Source: Reyranella sp.
Lineage (GTDB): Bacteria; Pseudomonadota; Alphaproteobacteria; Reyranellales; Reyranellaceae
Direction: 5' to 3'
NCBI GenBank assembly: GCA_016780605.1
Contig: JADHLS010000184.1
Location: 1 to 8,616 of the forward strand
Length of the DNA stretch: 8,616 nt
In this document: piece after piece, positions 1 through 5,630 of the stretch
Layout of the letters: every line of letters begins with the position of its first letter
Position numbering within the stretch: position 1 is the first letter of the stretch
Position numbers and translations under genes: made by a program
The notes under the pieces: model-generated
Databases searched by the model: none
What the model was told of the DNA's origin: nothing
The model's input: the letters and a program-made list of their open reading frames with translations, nothing else

Positions 1-1
1 G

Positions 2-433
2 GCACAGCTCTTCCAGCCCTATGCCGAGGAGCTTCTCGCCTCGGGGGCAGGTTACGTCTGGTACGCCGCCGCCACGCGCGGCCTCACCGCCTACACGACC
101 CTGGTGACGCGGCGCGAGACGCTGCAGCGGCGCGCCGATGAGCTCTTGAAGATGACGCGCGGTCTGCACCGCACGCTCGGCTGGTTCGCCGCGACGCCGG
201 CGCCCGAGATCGCGCGCACCCTTCAGAGCTACTTTCCCGATGTCAGCCCAGCGATCTTCGCCGCCGCGATCGAGCGCTATCGCAAGCTCAACCTGTGGGG
301 CACCGACCCCGTGATCCGCCGCGAAGGCTACGATCGCCTGCATGCGGCGATGCGCGCCTTCGGCACCCTGAAACGCGACATTCCCTTCGAGACCTGCGTC
401 GACACCAGCCTCGCCGAGAAGGCTAGGGTTTGA
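2..433 (+). CDS. NMT1/THI5-like ABC transporter substrate-binding protein, C-terminal part (5' end outside window)
   Basis: The frame is open from base 2 to a TGA at 431-433 and gives the last 143 residues; the start and signal peptide lie upstream of the window. The segment reads like the C-terminal lobe of periplasmic receptors of the NMT1/SsuA/THI5 group. It has a GYVWYAAATRGL stretch, a long helix with an ERADELLK-like pattern (RRADELLKMTRGLHRTLGW), the APEIARTL/FPDVSP segment, and a terminal block ending in PFETCVDTSLAEKA. In this family the protein binds a small solute (pyrimidine precursor, riboflavin, sulfonate or similar) in the periplasm and delivers it to an ABC permease. No permease or ATPase gene is in the window, so the ligand cannot be inferred. 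Its 3' end overlaps the convergent phosphatase gene by 11 bp. The family call is firm, the substrate unknown. Confidence 0.85.
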   Translation, partial: AQLFQPYAEELLASGAGYVWYAAATRGLTAYTTLVTRRETLQRRADELLKMTRGLHRTLGWFAATPAPEIARTLQSYFPDVSPAIFAAAIERYRKLNLWGTDPVIRREGYDRLHAAMRAFGTLKRDIPFETCVDTSLAEKARV

Positions 434-1727
434 CGGTCACGCAGGCGGGATCGATCGCCTCGTTGGCAATGGCGATGAAGCGCTCCAGCGGACAGGCCCT
501 GTCGACGGAATCGCGGGCGCAGGCCGGCAGGTCGACCGCAACCAGGCCCGGCGGGTTCTCGAAGTCGAGCACGGTCTGCCGCCGCATCTGATCGAGCGTC
601 TGCGCGTAGTAGGCGAGCCGAACGTAGCGCCGGCCGGTCCGGTCCTTGAGCAGCTCGAAGGCGAGCGCGCCGCCGGGCGAAGCGTCGTTGGGCTGGAAGC
701 CCGCGATCTGCCATTCGAGATTGAGCAGCCGCGCGACACTGGCGATGTTGGTGTCGTGGCCGACCAGCAGGCCAAGCCGCACCGGCTCGGCAAGCCGCAG
801 CAAACCGGGGAATTTGTGGCCGTCCTGCAGGCTGGCCGAGATCTGCGCCAAGAGGTTCGAGCCGTGCTGGCGCGCGAGCGGCAGCGTCTTCTGCTCGAGG
901 TCCATGGCGAGGCGTTGAAGTTCGAGCAGGGTGCGAAGCTCGGCATCGCCGCTGAGCCGCCCCCAGGCGACCTGGCTTGCCGGCAATCCCTCGGCGCTTT
1001 CCATCAGGAAGGTCTCGGCGGCGGCCGAGCCGATGCCGATGGGACCGGAGATATGGACGCTGCCCGGCCGGCCCGCCACAACGGCCGACGGCTCGGAGCG
1101 CAGGCCGCACTGCCCGCCGGCCGCCGCCAGACCGGGCGGGCAAAGGGTCGCCTGCATCAGGCTCAGCTGTGGGCCGTATTCGCGCAGCACCGAGTCGAAG
1201 TTGCCGCCGATGCGCTGCAGCACCGCCGCGCGATTGGCCGCGAGATCCATCGGACAGGACGCGGTCGGCTGGGGATGGAACAGCGGATCGGGAACGGTGA
1301 AGTCATCCTGGTTGCGCAGGAGCGGATTGGTGCAGCCCGGATACATGCCGGTCAGCAAGGACGCGCCGCTCTGCCGCGTGCGCTGGTCGATGTCCGTCCA
1401 GGCCACGACCGTGTTGGGCAGCGGACAGATGGAGGCCTCGATGAGGCCGCGGCCGCCATAGAGGACGCGATAGTAGCGGCCCATCAGGCGCATCAACTCC
1501 GCGCCGCGCGGCGTCAGGAAGCCCGGCGGCACCGGCCAAGTCGGCCACGGCGTGGCGACGTTCCGGTCGATCTCCTCGGCCGATCTCTGCGGCGAGCGCA
1601 CGCCGTGGCGGGACAGCAGGATGGCCCGCTCGATCTGCCAGCCGGGCGGTATCGGCAGGACTTCGGCAGCCGCTGGCCCAGCCAGCAGCATGGCCATCAC
1701 GAGGACGACAAGAACGCGGATTCGCAT
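423..1727 (-). CDS. Secreted histidine acid phosphatase, AppA/Agp type (phytase or glucose-1-phosphatase-like)
   Basis: A 434-residue protein. Residues 1-21 form a signal peptide (MRIR, hydrophobic core, AAA-E cleavage site), so it should act in the periplasm. The active-site RHGxRxP motif is RHGVRSP at residues 40-46; His41 would be the phosphorylated nucleophile. The proton-donor HD pair is His324-Asp325 in HDTN, the form found in E. coli AppA and Agp, followed by an AppA-like segment with PxxASPGGALAFELL. The mature part has eight cysteines, the number in AppA, compatible with disulfides. Length is normal for branch-2 histidine phosphatases (about 410-440). RHG rather than RHN at the nucleophile is closer to AppA phytase than to Agp, but substrate choice between phytate, sugar phosphates and other monoesters cannot be read from sequence by eye. 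The ATG at 1725-1727 is preceded by a GGGGGAG site four bases away. The TAG stop (423-425) lies inside the convergent upstream gene's 3' end. Confidence 0.93.
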   Translation of the reverse strand: MRIRVLVVLVMAMLLAGPAAAEVLPIPPGWQIERAILLSRHGVRSPQRSAEEIDRNVATPWPTWPVPPGFLTPRGAELMRLMGRYYRVLYGGRGLIEASICPLPNTVVAWTDIDQRTRQSGASLLTGMYPGCTNPLLRNQDDFTVPDPLFHPQPTASCPMDLAANRAAVLQRIGGNFDSVLREYGPQLSLMQATLCPPGLAAAGGQCGLRSEPSAVVAGRPGSVHISGPIGIGSAAAETFLMESAEGLPASQVAWGRLSGDAELRTLLELQRLAMDLEQKTLPLARQHGSNLLAQISASLQDGHKFPGLLRLAEPVRLGLLVGHDTNIASVARLLNLEWQIAGFQPNDASPGGALAFELLKDRTGRRYVRLAYYAQTLDQMRRQTVLDFENPPGLVAVDLPACARDSVDRACPLERFIAIANEAIDPACVTVKP

Positions 1728-1731
1728 GGTA

Positions 1732-1738
1732 CTCCCCC
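1732..1738 (-). promoter_or_regulatory. Ribosome binding site of the histidine phosphatase gene
   Basis: On the minus strand GGGGGAG lies four bases before the ATG. It supports the start that gives a complete signal peptide. Confidence 0.6.
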
Positions 1739-1782
1739 ACGGGAGGACTATGCCGCCACCCGGTCCTTGCCGTCACGCGGCC

Positions 1783-1830
1783 CGTTGGCGCGGTTCGTTG
1801 GCGCGGTTCGTTGGCGCGCCTCGTTGGTGC
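1783..1830. repeat. 13-bp tandem direct repeat, about 3.7 copies
   Basis: The unit CGTTGGCGCGGTT occurs exactly at 1783-1795 and 1796-1808, with two changes at 1809-1821 (ending CGCCT instead of CGGTT), and as a partial degenerate copy at 1822-1830. It lies in the gap between the upstream side of the phosphatase gene and the end of the BON-like gene. The last base of the partial copy is the last base of the BON-like gene's stop codon on the minus strand. It looks like a replication-slippage repeat. No coding role is evident, since 13 is not a multiple of 3. Confidence 0.85.
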
Positions 1831-2129
1831 TAGGTCGGGTCCGTCTGGCGCCGGCTCTGGTGGGCCGATTCGGCCGATGTGCCGGTAATTGGCGAACGAC
1901 CCCGGCCGTCGTCACTGTCGCTGGCCGCGACAGGGCGGATGGCGATCTGTAGCTCGTGCGCGCCGATCAGGGCGTCCATCGCCCGCTGGCGCTGTTGCTC
2001 GTCAGGCACCGAGCCCCGGGCGATCACCATGCCGTGCTCGACCTCCACGGCGAGGTTGCGCACATCGACCCCCAGGGTCGTCAGGCGCTCCAGGAGCTTG
2101 TCGCGGATGGTCTCGTCGCGAGCATTCAT
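1830..2129 (-). CDS. Small BON-like domain protein
   Basis: A 99-residue protein starting at the ATG whose complement is CAT at 2127-2129, with a strong GGAGGA site four bases upstream (2134-2139). The same frame is open further upstream, but that part is a shadow of rightward genes and the RBS decides this start. Residues 8-66 resemble a BON domain: a helix (IRDKLLERLTTLG), then strand-Gly-strand EVEHGMVIARGSVPDEQQ matching the family pattern (V..G.V.L.G.V....), then a second helix and a terminal strand. BON domains occur in osmotic-stress and envelope-associated proteins and are thought to bind lipids or ligands. No signal peptide or membrane segment is visible, so it is probably cytoplasmic. 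Residues 70-99 are a polar, disordered-looking tail (Ser, Asp, Arg, Thr, Gln) that runs up to the 13-bp repeat. The fold call is by eye. Confidence 0.72.
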   Translation of the reverse strand: MNARDETIRDKLLERLTTLGVDVRNLAVEVEHGMVIARGSVPDEQQRQRAMDALIGAHELQIAIRPVAASDSDDGRGRSPITGTSAESAHQSRRQTDPT

Positions 2130-2133
2130 CGGT

Positions 2134-2139
2134 TCCTCC
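2134..2139 (-). promoter_or_regulatory. Strong ribosome binding site that fixes the start of the BON-like gene
   Basis: On the minus strand GGAGGA is followed by ACCG and then the ATG. The same frame stays open for nearly 900 bases upstream, so this site is the main reason to annotate the short protein and not a 386-residue one. Confidence 0.7.
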
Positions 2140-2144
2140 GGTCG

Positions 2145-2160
2145 TTGCTCGAATCGGCAA
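2145..2160. promoter_or_regulatory. Small inverted repeat in the divergent intergenic region (possible operator)
   Basis: TTGC at 2145-2148 and GCAA at 2157-2160 form an inverted repeat around eight bases. It sits in the roughly 100-bp region between the leftward BON-like gene and the rightward STAS-like gene, where both promoters must lie. Arms this short occur by chance, so it is only a candidate. Confidence 0.2.
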
Positions 2161-2231
2161 CGTCGGGATCGCATGAATGTTGCTGGACGGTTGCCGTGGC
2201 CGCGGGGTGGTTGCGGTGTTATTTTCGCACC

Positions 2232-2609
2232 ATGCCCGTCCAGTGGACGATTTCGCACCCTCAACGGCTGGTCGTCGCCGTCGCCAAGGAGCCGGTGACA
2301 GTGGCCGATATCGAGCAGTACTTCGCCGGTGTTACGGCCGATGGCGGCATGGCGTACGCCAAGATCTTCGAGATCACCGCTTCGCCGATGGCGCTTTCCG
2401 AGGACAACCTGCGCGCACTGGGGCAGCGCGTCATGTTCTACGCCCAGCACGGCCAGATCGGACCGCTGGCGATCGTCGCCGCTTCGGACGAGAGCTACGC
2501 GCAGGCCCAGATCTTCGCCCAGGCGGCGGTGGCGCGCCGGCCGCTGCAGATCTTCCGCGAGCTGCACGCCGCCCGGACATGGCTCGACGCGCAGATCGAG
2601 CGGTCCTAG
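2232..2609 (+). CDS. Hypothetical protein with probable STAS/SpoIIAA-like fold
   Basis: A 125-residue soluble protein with no signal peptide or membrane segment. It begins MPVQWTISHP with a strand-like QRLVVAVAK, then a DIEQYF helix, a KIFEIT strand, a helix, GPLAIVAASDE as a further strand and turn, and ends with PLQIFRELHAARTWLD. That alternating beta/alpha order and the closing 'F.....A..WL' helix resemble SpoIIAA-like/STAS domain proteins, which usually act as small binding or regulatory partners. This is a fold guess, not a recognised family. The frame is open upstream to 1956, but that part lies over the BON-like gene on the other strand, and ATG 2232 is where protein-like sequence begins. 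No convincing Shine-Dalgarno precedes it; TATTTT at 2220-2225 could be a -10 box for a leaderless message. The next gene starts six bases after the stop, so the two are probably cotranscribed. Confidence 0.7.
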   Translation: MPVQWTISHPQRLVVAVAKEPVTVADIEQYFAGVTADGGMAYAKIFEITASPMALSEDNLRALGQRVMFYAQHGQIGPLAIVAASDESYAQAQIFAQAAVARRPLQIFRELHAARTWLDAQIERS

Positions 2610-2615
2610 GCACGC

Positions 2616-3323
2616 ATGCTGATCCTTCACCCACACACGCTGCATCTCGTCAGCATCATCGTCACAATAGCGGCAGCCGGTGTCTCCCTGCTCACCTGGT
2701 ATCACCATCGCGAAGGTCCCGGCCTGCGCGGCTGGACGCTTGCCCTGGTGCTGAGCAGCGTCGGCACCTTCCTGTTCACCCTGCGCGGGCCGGATACCTC
2801 GTTCCGCATGATCCTGGCCGGTGACGCGCTGTTCGTCGCGGGGTTCGCCACCATGTGGATGAGCATGCGCCGGTTCAACGACCCGACCATGAAGCCCGAG
2901 CTGATGGGCGTGATGATTGCGGCCATCGTCATCGTCTTTGCCGCTCTGTTCACGGTCGCCTGGCAGGTCGCGCCGGTGGCGCGCGCTCAATCAGTCGTGT
3001 TCTCGCTGTTCGTTTTCATGCTGGCGTTGGCGGCGGCGTGGGAGACCTGGCGCGGCCGGCGCGTCGACGGCCTGAGCAGTCGGCCGGTTGCCGCCGTCGC
3101 TCTGGCCGGCATCGCCGTCGCCCGGCTGACACGCGCGCTGCTGGTGCTCGCCCAGGGGATGGATATGATCGAGCCGAGCGTCTCCGCCATCTCCCAGAGC
3201 TATGCCCTTTACTTCACCACGGTCTGCACTCTCGTCGTCACATTCGGCCTGGTGCTGATGGCCAACGAGCGCTTCGAGCGACAGTACGCGATGTCGACCG
3301 AACGCGGCCGGGCCGCCGAATAG
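2616..3323 (+). CDS. Seven-helix membrane protein resembling the sensor half of a diguanylate cyclase, without GGDEF
   Basis: A 235-residue integral membrane protein. Hydrophobic segments lie near residues 11-29, 40-56, 64-83, 97-116, 124-143, 157-179 and 196-215, giving seven helices with the C-terminus predicted inside. The last helix runs into ANERFERQY, which looks like the start of the linker that joins 7TM sensor modules to GGDEF domains in many alphaproteobacterial diguanylate cyclases. Here the protein ends after 14 more residues (MSTERGRAAE-stop), and nothing GGDEF-like follows in the next bases. It may be a stand-alone signalling or transport module, or a former cyclase that lost its catalytic half. 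It lies six bases after the STAS-like gene, so the two products may work together. ATG 2616 has no strong RBS, so translational coupling to the preceding gene is likely. Function is unknown. Confidence 0.8.
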   Translation: MLILHPHTLHLVSIIVTIAAAGVSLLTWYHHREGPGLRGWTLALVLSSVGTFLFTLRGPDTSFRMILAGDALFVAGFATMWMSMRRFNDPTMKPELMGVMIAAIVIVFAALFTVAWQVAPVARAQSVVFSLFVFMLALAAAWETWRGRRVDGLSSRPVAAVALAGIAVARLTRALLVLAQGMDMIEPSVSAISQSYALYFTTVCTLVVTFGLVLMANERFERQYAMSTERGRAAE

Positions 3324-3334
3324 CCGGACCGTGA

Positions 3335-3361
3335 TTAGCCGCCGTCATGCGGCGATGCTAA
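3335..3361 (+). other. Hairpin between the 7TM gene and the exported-protein gene
   Basis: TTAGC-CGCCG, loop TCATG, then CGGCG-(AT)-GCTAA gives a ten-pair stem with a two-base bulge. It lies 12 bases after the 7TM gene's stop and 36 before the next start. There is no T-tract, so it is a weak terminator candidate; it could instead be an operator or 5' leader structure for the downstream gene. Confidence 0.45.
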
Positions 3362-3383
3362 GGTCCGCGCGCGCACCACGGAT

Positions 3384-3389
3384 GGGGAA
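3384..3389 (+). promoter_or_regulatory. Ribosome binding site selecting the start at 3397
   Basis: GGGGAA lies seven bases before ATG 3397. Starts further upstream in the same frame (GTG 3331, ATG 3355, ATG 3382) would run through the hairpin at 3335-3361 or bury the signal peptide, and have no comparable site. Confidence 0.5.
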
Positions 3390-3396
3390 ATTTCGC

Positions 3397-4320
3397 ATGC
3401 GGTCGATCTGGACGGGCATCACGTCGGCGCTTCTGGTGTTCGCGCTGGCGACCGCGGCCTGCGCGCAGAACGGACTGGAGCGCTTCGAGAAGGAGCTGAA
3501 ACCTCAGTTCGAGCTGAAGAGCCTCACCTACTCCAATGCCGCGCCACTCGGCAGCTCGGGCTTCGTCCTGAACGACGTCGTCGCGGTCATTCCGGCCAAT
3601 GCAGCGACCGGCGACAAGGAGAGCACGGTCAAGATCCAGAAGGTGACGGTCGACGAGCTCGACTTCGATCGCCTGAAGAAGGATGCCAAGGAGGACGAAG
3701 CGCCGCGCTTCGCCAAGGTCAAGCTCGAGGGCATGACCGGCACCGACGAGATGTTCACCGCCCTGCAGCCCTACGGCGTGCCCAACGTGCCGTTCGACCT
3801 CGCGCTCGACTATCGCCTCGATCCCAAGGCCAGGACGCTCGACGTCAAGGCGCTGGAGATCGGCATGCGCGGCCTGGCCAAGATCGCCTTGTCGCTGGTG
3901 GTCGACAATGTCAGCGACAAGACCAGCGAAGTGGCCGGCGCCAAGGATGACGGCCGCTTGCGCCAGGCCTCGCTCACGGTCGACGACACCGGCCTGCTCG
4001 CCAAGCTCCTGCCGGCGTGGGCCAAGGAGGAAGGCACGACGCCCGACGACATGGTGAAGACGGCGCTCGCGGGCATAGCCGCCTTCGCCGCGCAACAGCA
4101 AAGCCCCGACACACTGAAGGCGCTCGACGCCGTGGCCTCTTTTCTGGGCGACTGGAAATCGCCCAAGGGACCGCTGGTGCTCGGCCTGAAGCCCGATAAG
4201 TCCGCCGGCCTCGCCGATCTCGACAAGATCGCTCTGCCCGACGCGCTGACCAAGGAATTCGGCTTCACGGCGACCTATCCCGGCACGAAGGAAGGGGCCG
4301 CCAAGGCCGGCGCGAAGTAA
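3397..4320 (+). CDS. Exported protein of unknown function
   Basis: A 307-residue protein from ATG 3397; the frame is open back to GTG 3331 but the RBS and signal peptide favour the inner start. Residues 1-24 (MRSIWTG, then a hydrophobic run, ending TAACAQ) look like a signal peptide cleaved after ACA. The residue three before the Cys is Thr, so a lipoprotein box is poor. The mature part is rich in Lys, Asp and Ala and looks beta-strand-rich: an LKSLTYSNAAPLG/GFVLNDVVAVIP section, a VKIQKVTVDELDF section, a LDVKALEIGMRGLAKIAL section, and LVLGLKPDKSAGLADL near the end. A helical Ala/Gln-rich stretch lies in between. The repeated strands recall lipid-binding or AsmA-like periplasmic proteins, but I do not recognise the family. 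It lies 21 bases before a Bug receptor gene in the same direction; a shared transcript is possible, a shared function is not shown. Confidence 0.8.
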   Translation: MRSIWTGITSALLVFALATAACAQNGLERFEKELKPQFELKSLTYSNAAPLGSSGFVLNDVVAVIPANAATGDKESTVKIQKVTVDELDFDRLKKDAKEDEAPRFAKVKLEGMTGTDEMFTALQPYGVPNVPFDLALDYRLDPKARTLDVKALEIGMRGLAKIALSLVVDNVSDKTSEVAGAKDDGRLRQASLTVDDTGLLAKLLPAWAKEEGTTPDDMVKTALAGIAAFAAQQQSPDTLKALDAVASFLGDWKSPKGPLVLGLKPDKSAGLADLDKIALPDALTKEFGFTATYPGTKEGAAKAGAK

Positions 4321-4341
4321 CCAAGAACAAAGGGAGGAGCG

Positions 4342-5310
4342 ATGAAACGGCGCACGCTCGTAGCCGCGAGCCTGCTCTTGCCGTGGCCGGCAGCGGCGCA
4401 GGACGCCTATCCGACGAAACCCATCCAGATCATCGTGCCCTTTCCGCCGGGCGGCGTTGCCGACATCACGGCACGACCGCTCGCCCACGTGATGGGGCGA
4501 CTGGTCAAGCAATCGGTCGTGGTCGTGAACAAGGCGGGCGCCGGCGGCTCGGTCGGCACGGCACAAGCCGCACGCGCGATGCCTGACGGCTACACGATGC
4601 TGCTCGCGCTGTCGTCCATCTCGGTGCTGCCCGTGGCCGATCGCCTGCAGGGTCGTCCCGCTGCCTACGAGCTCGATCAGTTTGCGCCGGTAGCGTTGAT
4701 CACTGCCGATCCTACCGTCCTCGTGGTACGCGCCGACGGGCCGTACAAGACGCTGAAGGACCTGGTCGACGCGGCGAAAGCCAAGCCCGGCACGATCAAT
4801 TACGGCTCGTCCGGCGTCTACGGCACCCTGCACGTCGCCATGGAGATCTTCGCCCAAGCCGCCGGCATCAAGATGTTCCACATTCCCTATCAGGGTGGCG
4901 GGCCCGCCGTGGCGGCGCTGCTGGCCGGCCAGATCGACGCCTTGGCTTCAGGCCCCGCGCCGGCAATCGGGCAGATCAAGGCCGGCAAGATGCGCGCGCT
5001 CGCCGTCTGGGGCGACGAGCGACTGCCGGCGATGCCCGACGTGCCCAGCATGAAGGAGCTGGGCTACGACGCCACTTTCTACATATGGTCGGGCCTGTTT
5101 GCGCCGGCGGGTGTGCCGCAGCCCGTCATGACGGCCTTGCGCGAGGCGGTGAAACGCACGGTCGAGGATGCCGAGTTCAAGGAGGCGATGGAGAAGGTCG
5201 AGACGCCGATTGCTTATCTCGATGCGCCGGACTTCAAGACTTTTCTCGATCGCGACGCGGCACGGCTGAGGCTCGCTGTCGAGCGTATCGGCAAGGTTGC
5301 GGAAAACTGA
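4342..5310 (+). CDS. Bug/TctC-family periplasmic solute-binding receptor (first copy)
   Basis: A 322-residue protein with a clear AGGGAGG site (4331-4337) before ATG 4342. Residues 1-20 are a signal peptide (MKRRTLVAAS, hydrophobic core, AAAQ); the RR pair leaves twin-arginine export possible. The mature protein has Bug-family landmarks in order: YPTKPIQIIVPFPPGG (residues 23-38) with Asp41, NKAGAGGSVGT, DGYTML, INYGSSG, HIPYQGGGPAVAALLAGQID, and GKMRALAVWGDERLPAMPDVPS. Proteins of this family capture carboxylates and other small solutes in the periplasm. Some feed TctAB tripartite carriers, many are orphans used for sensing or shared transport. No TctA or TctB gene is in the window, so the ligand is unknown. 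It lies 21 bases after the exported-protein gene and 95 bases before the Gln-rich gene. Confidence 0.93.
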   Translation: MKRRTLVAASLLLPWPAAAQDAYPTKPIQIIVPFPPGGVADITARPLAHVMGRLVKQSVVVVNKAGAGGSVGTAQAARAMPDGYTMLLALSSISVLPVADRLQGRPAAYELDQFAPVALITADPTVLVVRADGPYKTLKDLVDAAKAKPGTINYGSSGVYGTLHVAMEIFAQAAGIKMFHIPYQGGGPAVAALLAGQIDALASGPAPAIGQIKAGKMRALAVWGDERLPAMPDVPSMKELGYDATFYIWSGLFAPAGVPQPVMTALREAVKRTVEDAEFKEAMEKVETPIAYLDAPDFKTFLDRDAARLRLAVERIGKVAEN

Positions 5311-5359
5311 CCCCAGATATTGTGGGCAACCCGGCTCGCCGCGGAGGCGTTTTCTGTGC

Positions 5360-5383
5360 GCAGTGTCCAATCCCGGACGCTGC
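5360..5383 (+). other. Nine-pair hairpin upstream of the Gln-rich gene
   Basis: GCAGTGTCC (5360-5368) and GGACGCTGC (5375-5383) pair over nine positions, one of them G-T, around a six-base loop. It lies ten bases before the Shine-Dalgarno site of the Gln-rich small gene and 49 bases after the Bug receptor stop. There is no T-tract. It could act as a leader structure or as a 3' end stabiliser of the upstream message. Confidence 0.4.
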
Positions 5384-5405
5384 CGCAGACCATGGAGGGC
5401 GAGCG

Positions 5406-5564
5406 ATGAACGATCCCAAGGACCGCAACCCACAGCAGTCCCAACAGGACCGTGACCAGCAGCAGCGCGAGCGCCAACAGCGTCAGCAGCAGCAGCGTCA
5501 AAAACAGCAGCCCAACCAGCAGCCGGGCCAGAAGCCCGACCAGCCACAGCAGATGGATGAGTAG
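5406..5564 (+). CDS. Small glutamine-rich low-complexity protein
   Basis: A 52-residue protein starting MNDPKDRNPQQ and ending PDQPQQMDE. Glutamine makes up 22 of 52 residues; most of the rest are Arg, Asp, Pro, Lys and Asn. There is no hydrophobic residue beyond Met, so it is predicted fully disordered and cytoplasmic. GGAGGG at 5394-5399, six bases before ATG 5406, is a good ribosome binding site, and a terminator follows 20 bases after the stop; both argue that this is a real gene and not random CAG-rich sequence. The frame is open upstream through the Bug gene, but that part is a shadow. Function unknown; short Gln/Arg-rich proteins might bind RNA or other proteins, which here is only a guess. 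Confidence 0.7.
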   Translation: MNDPKDRNPQQSQQDRDQQQRERQQRQQQQRQKQQPNQQPGQKPDQPQQMDE

Positions 5565-5584
5565 CCACTTGTCCTGAATGCGAG

Positions 5585-5618
5585 GGAATGCCCGCTCGAA
5601 TGGCGGGCATTCCTTTTT
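5585..5618 (+). terminator. Intrinsic terminator after the Gln-rich gene
   Basis: GGAATGCCCGC (5585-5595) pairs perfectly with GCGGGCATTCC (5603-5613) around a seven-base loop, followed at once by TTTTT (5614-5618). An 11-pair stem with a T-tract is a textbook rho-independent terminator. The RBS of the Pro-rich gene begins three bases after the T-tract, so the structure could also attenuate that gene. Confidence 0.9.
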
Positions 5619-5630
5619 CAGGAGGACGCC

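Noticed and set aside
756..1952. Rightward 398-residue open frame
   Set aside because: Antisense to the histidine phosphatase, which has catalytic motifs and a signal peptide; this frame has neither domain nor RBS.
1830..2990. Leftward 386-residue frame including the BON-like protein
   Set aside because: Residues before the BON-like start are antisense to the STAS-like and 7TM genes. The strong RBS at 2134-2139 marks the real start at 2129.
3358..4881. Leftward 507-residue open frame
   Set aside because: It lies antisense to two genes with a signal peptide, RBS and family motifs; its sequence is Arg/Gly/His-rich with no recognisable domain. High GC leaves such frames open.
5337..5353. CGCC-GCGGA-GGCG followed by TTTT after the first Bug gene, as a terminator
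   Set aside because: Only four stem pairs, too short to call; the 5360-5383 hairpin is the better structure in this gap.
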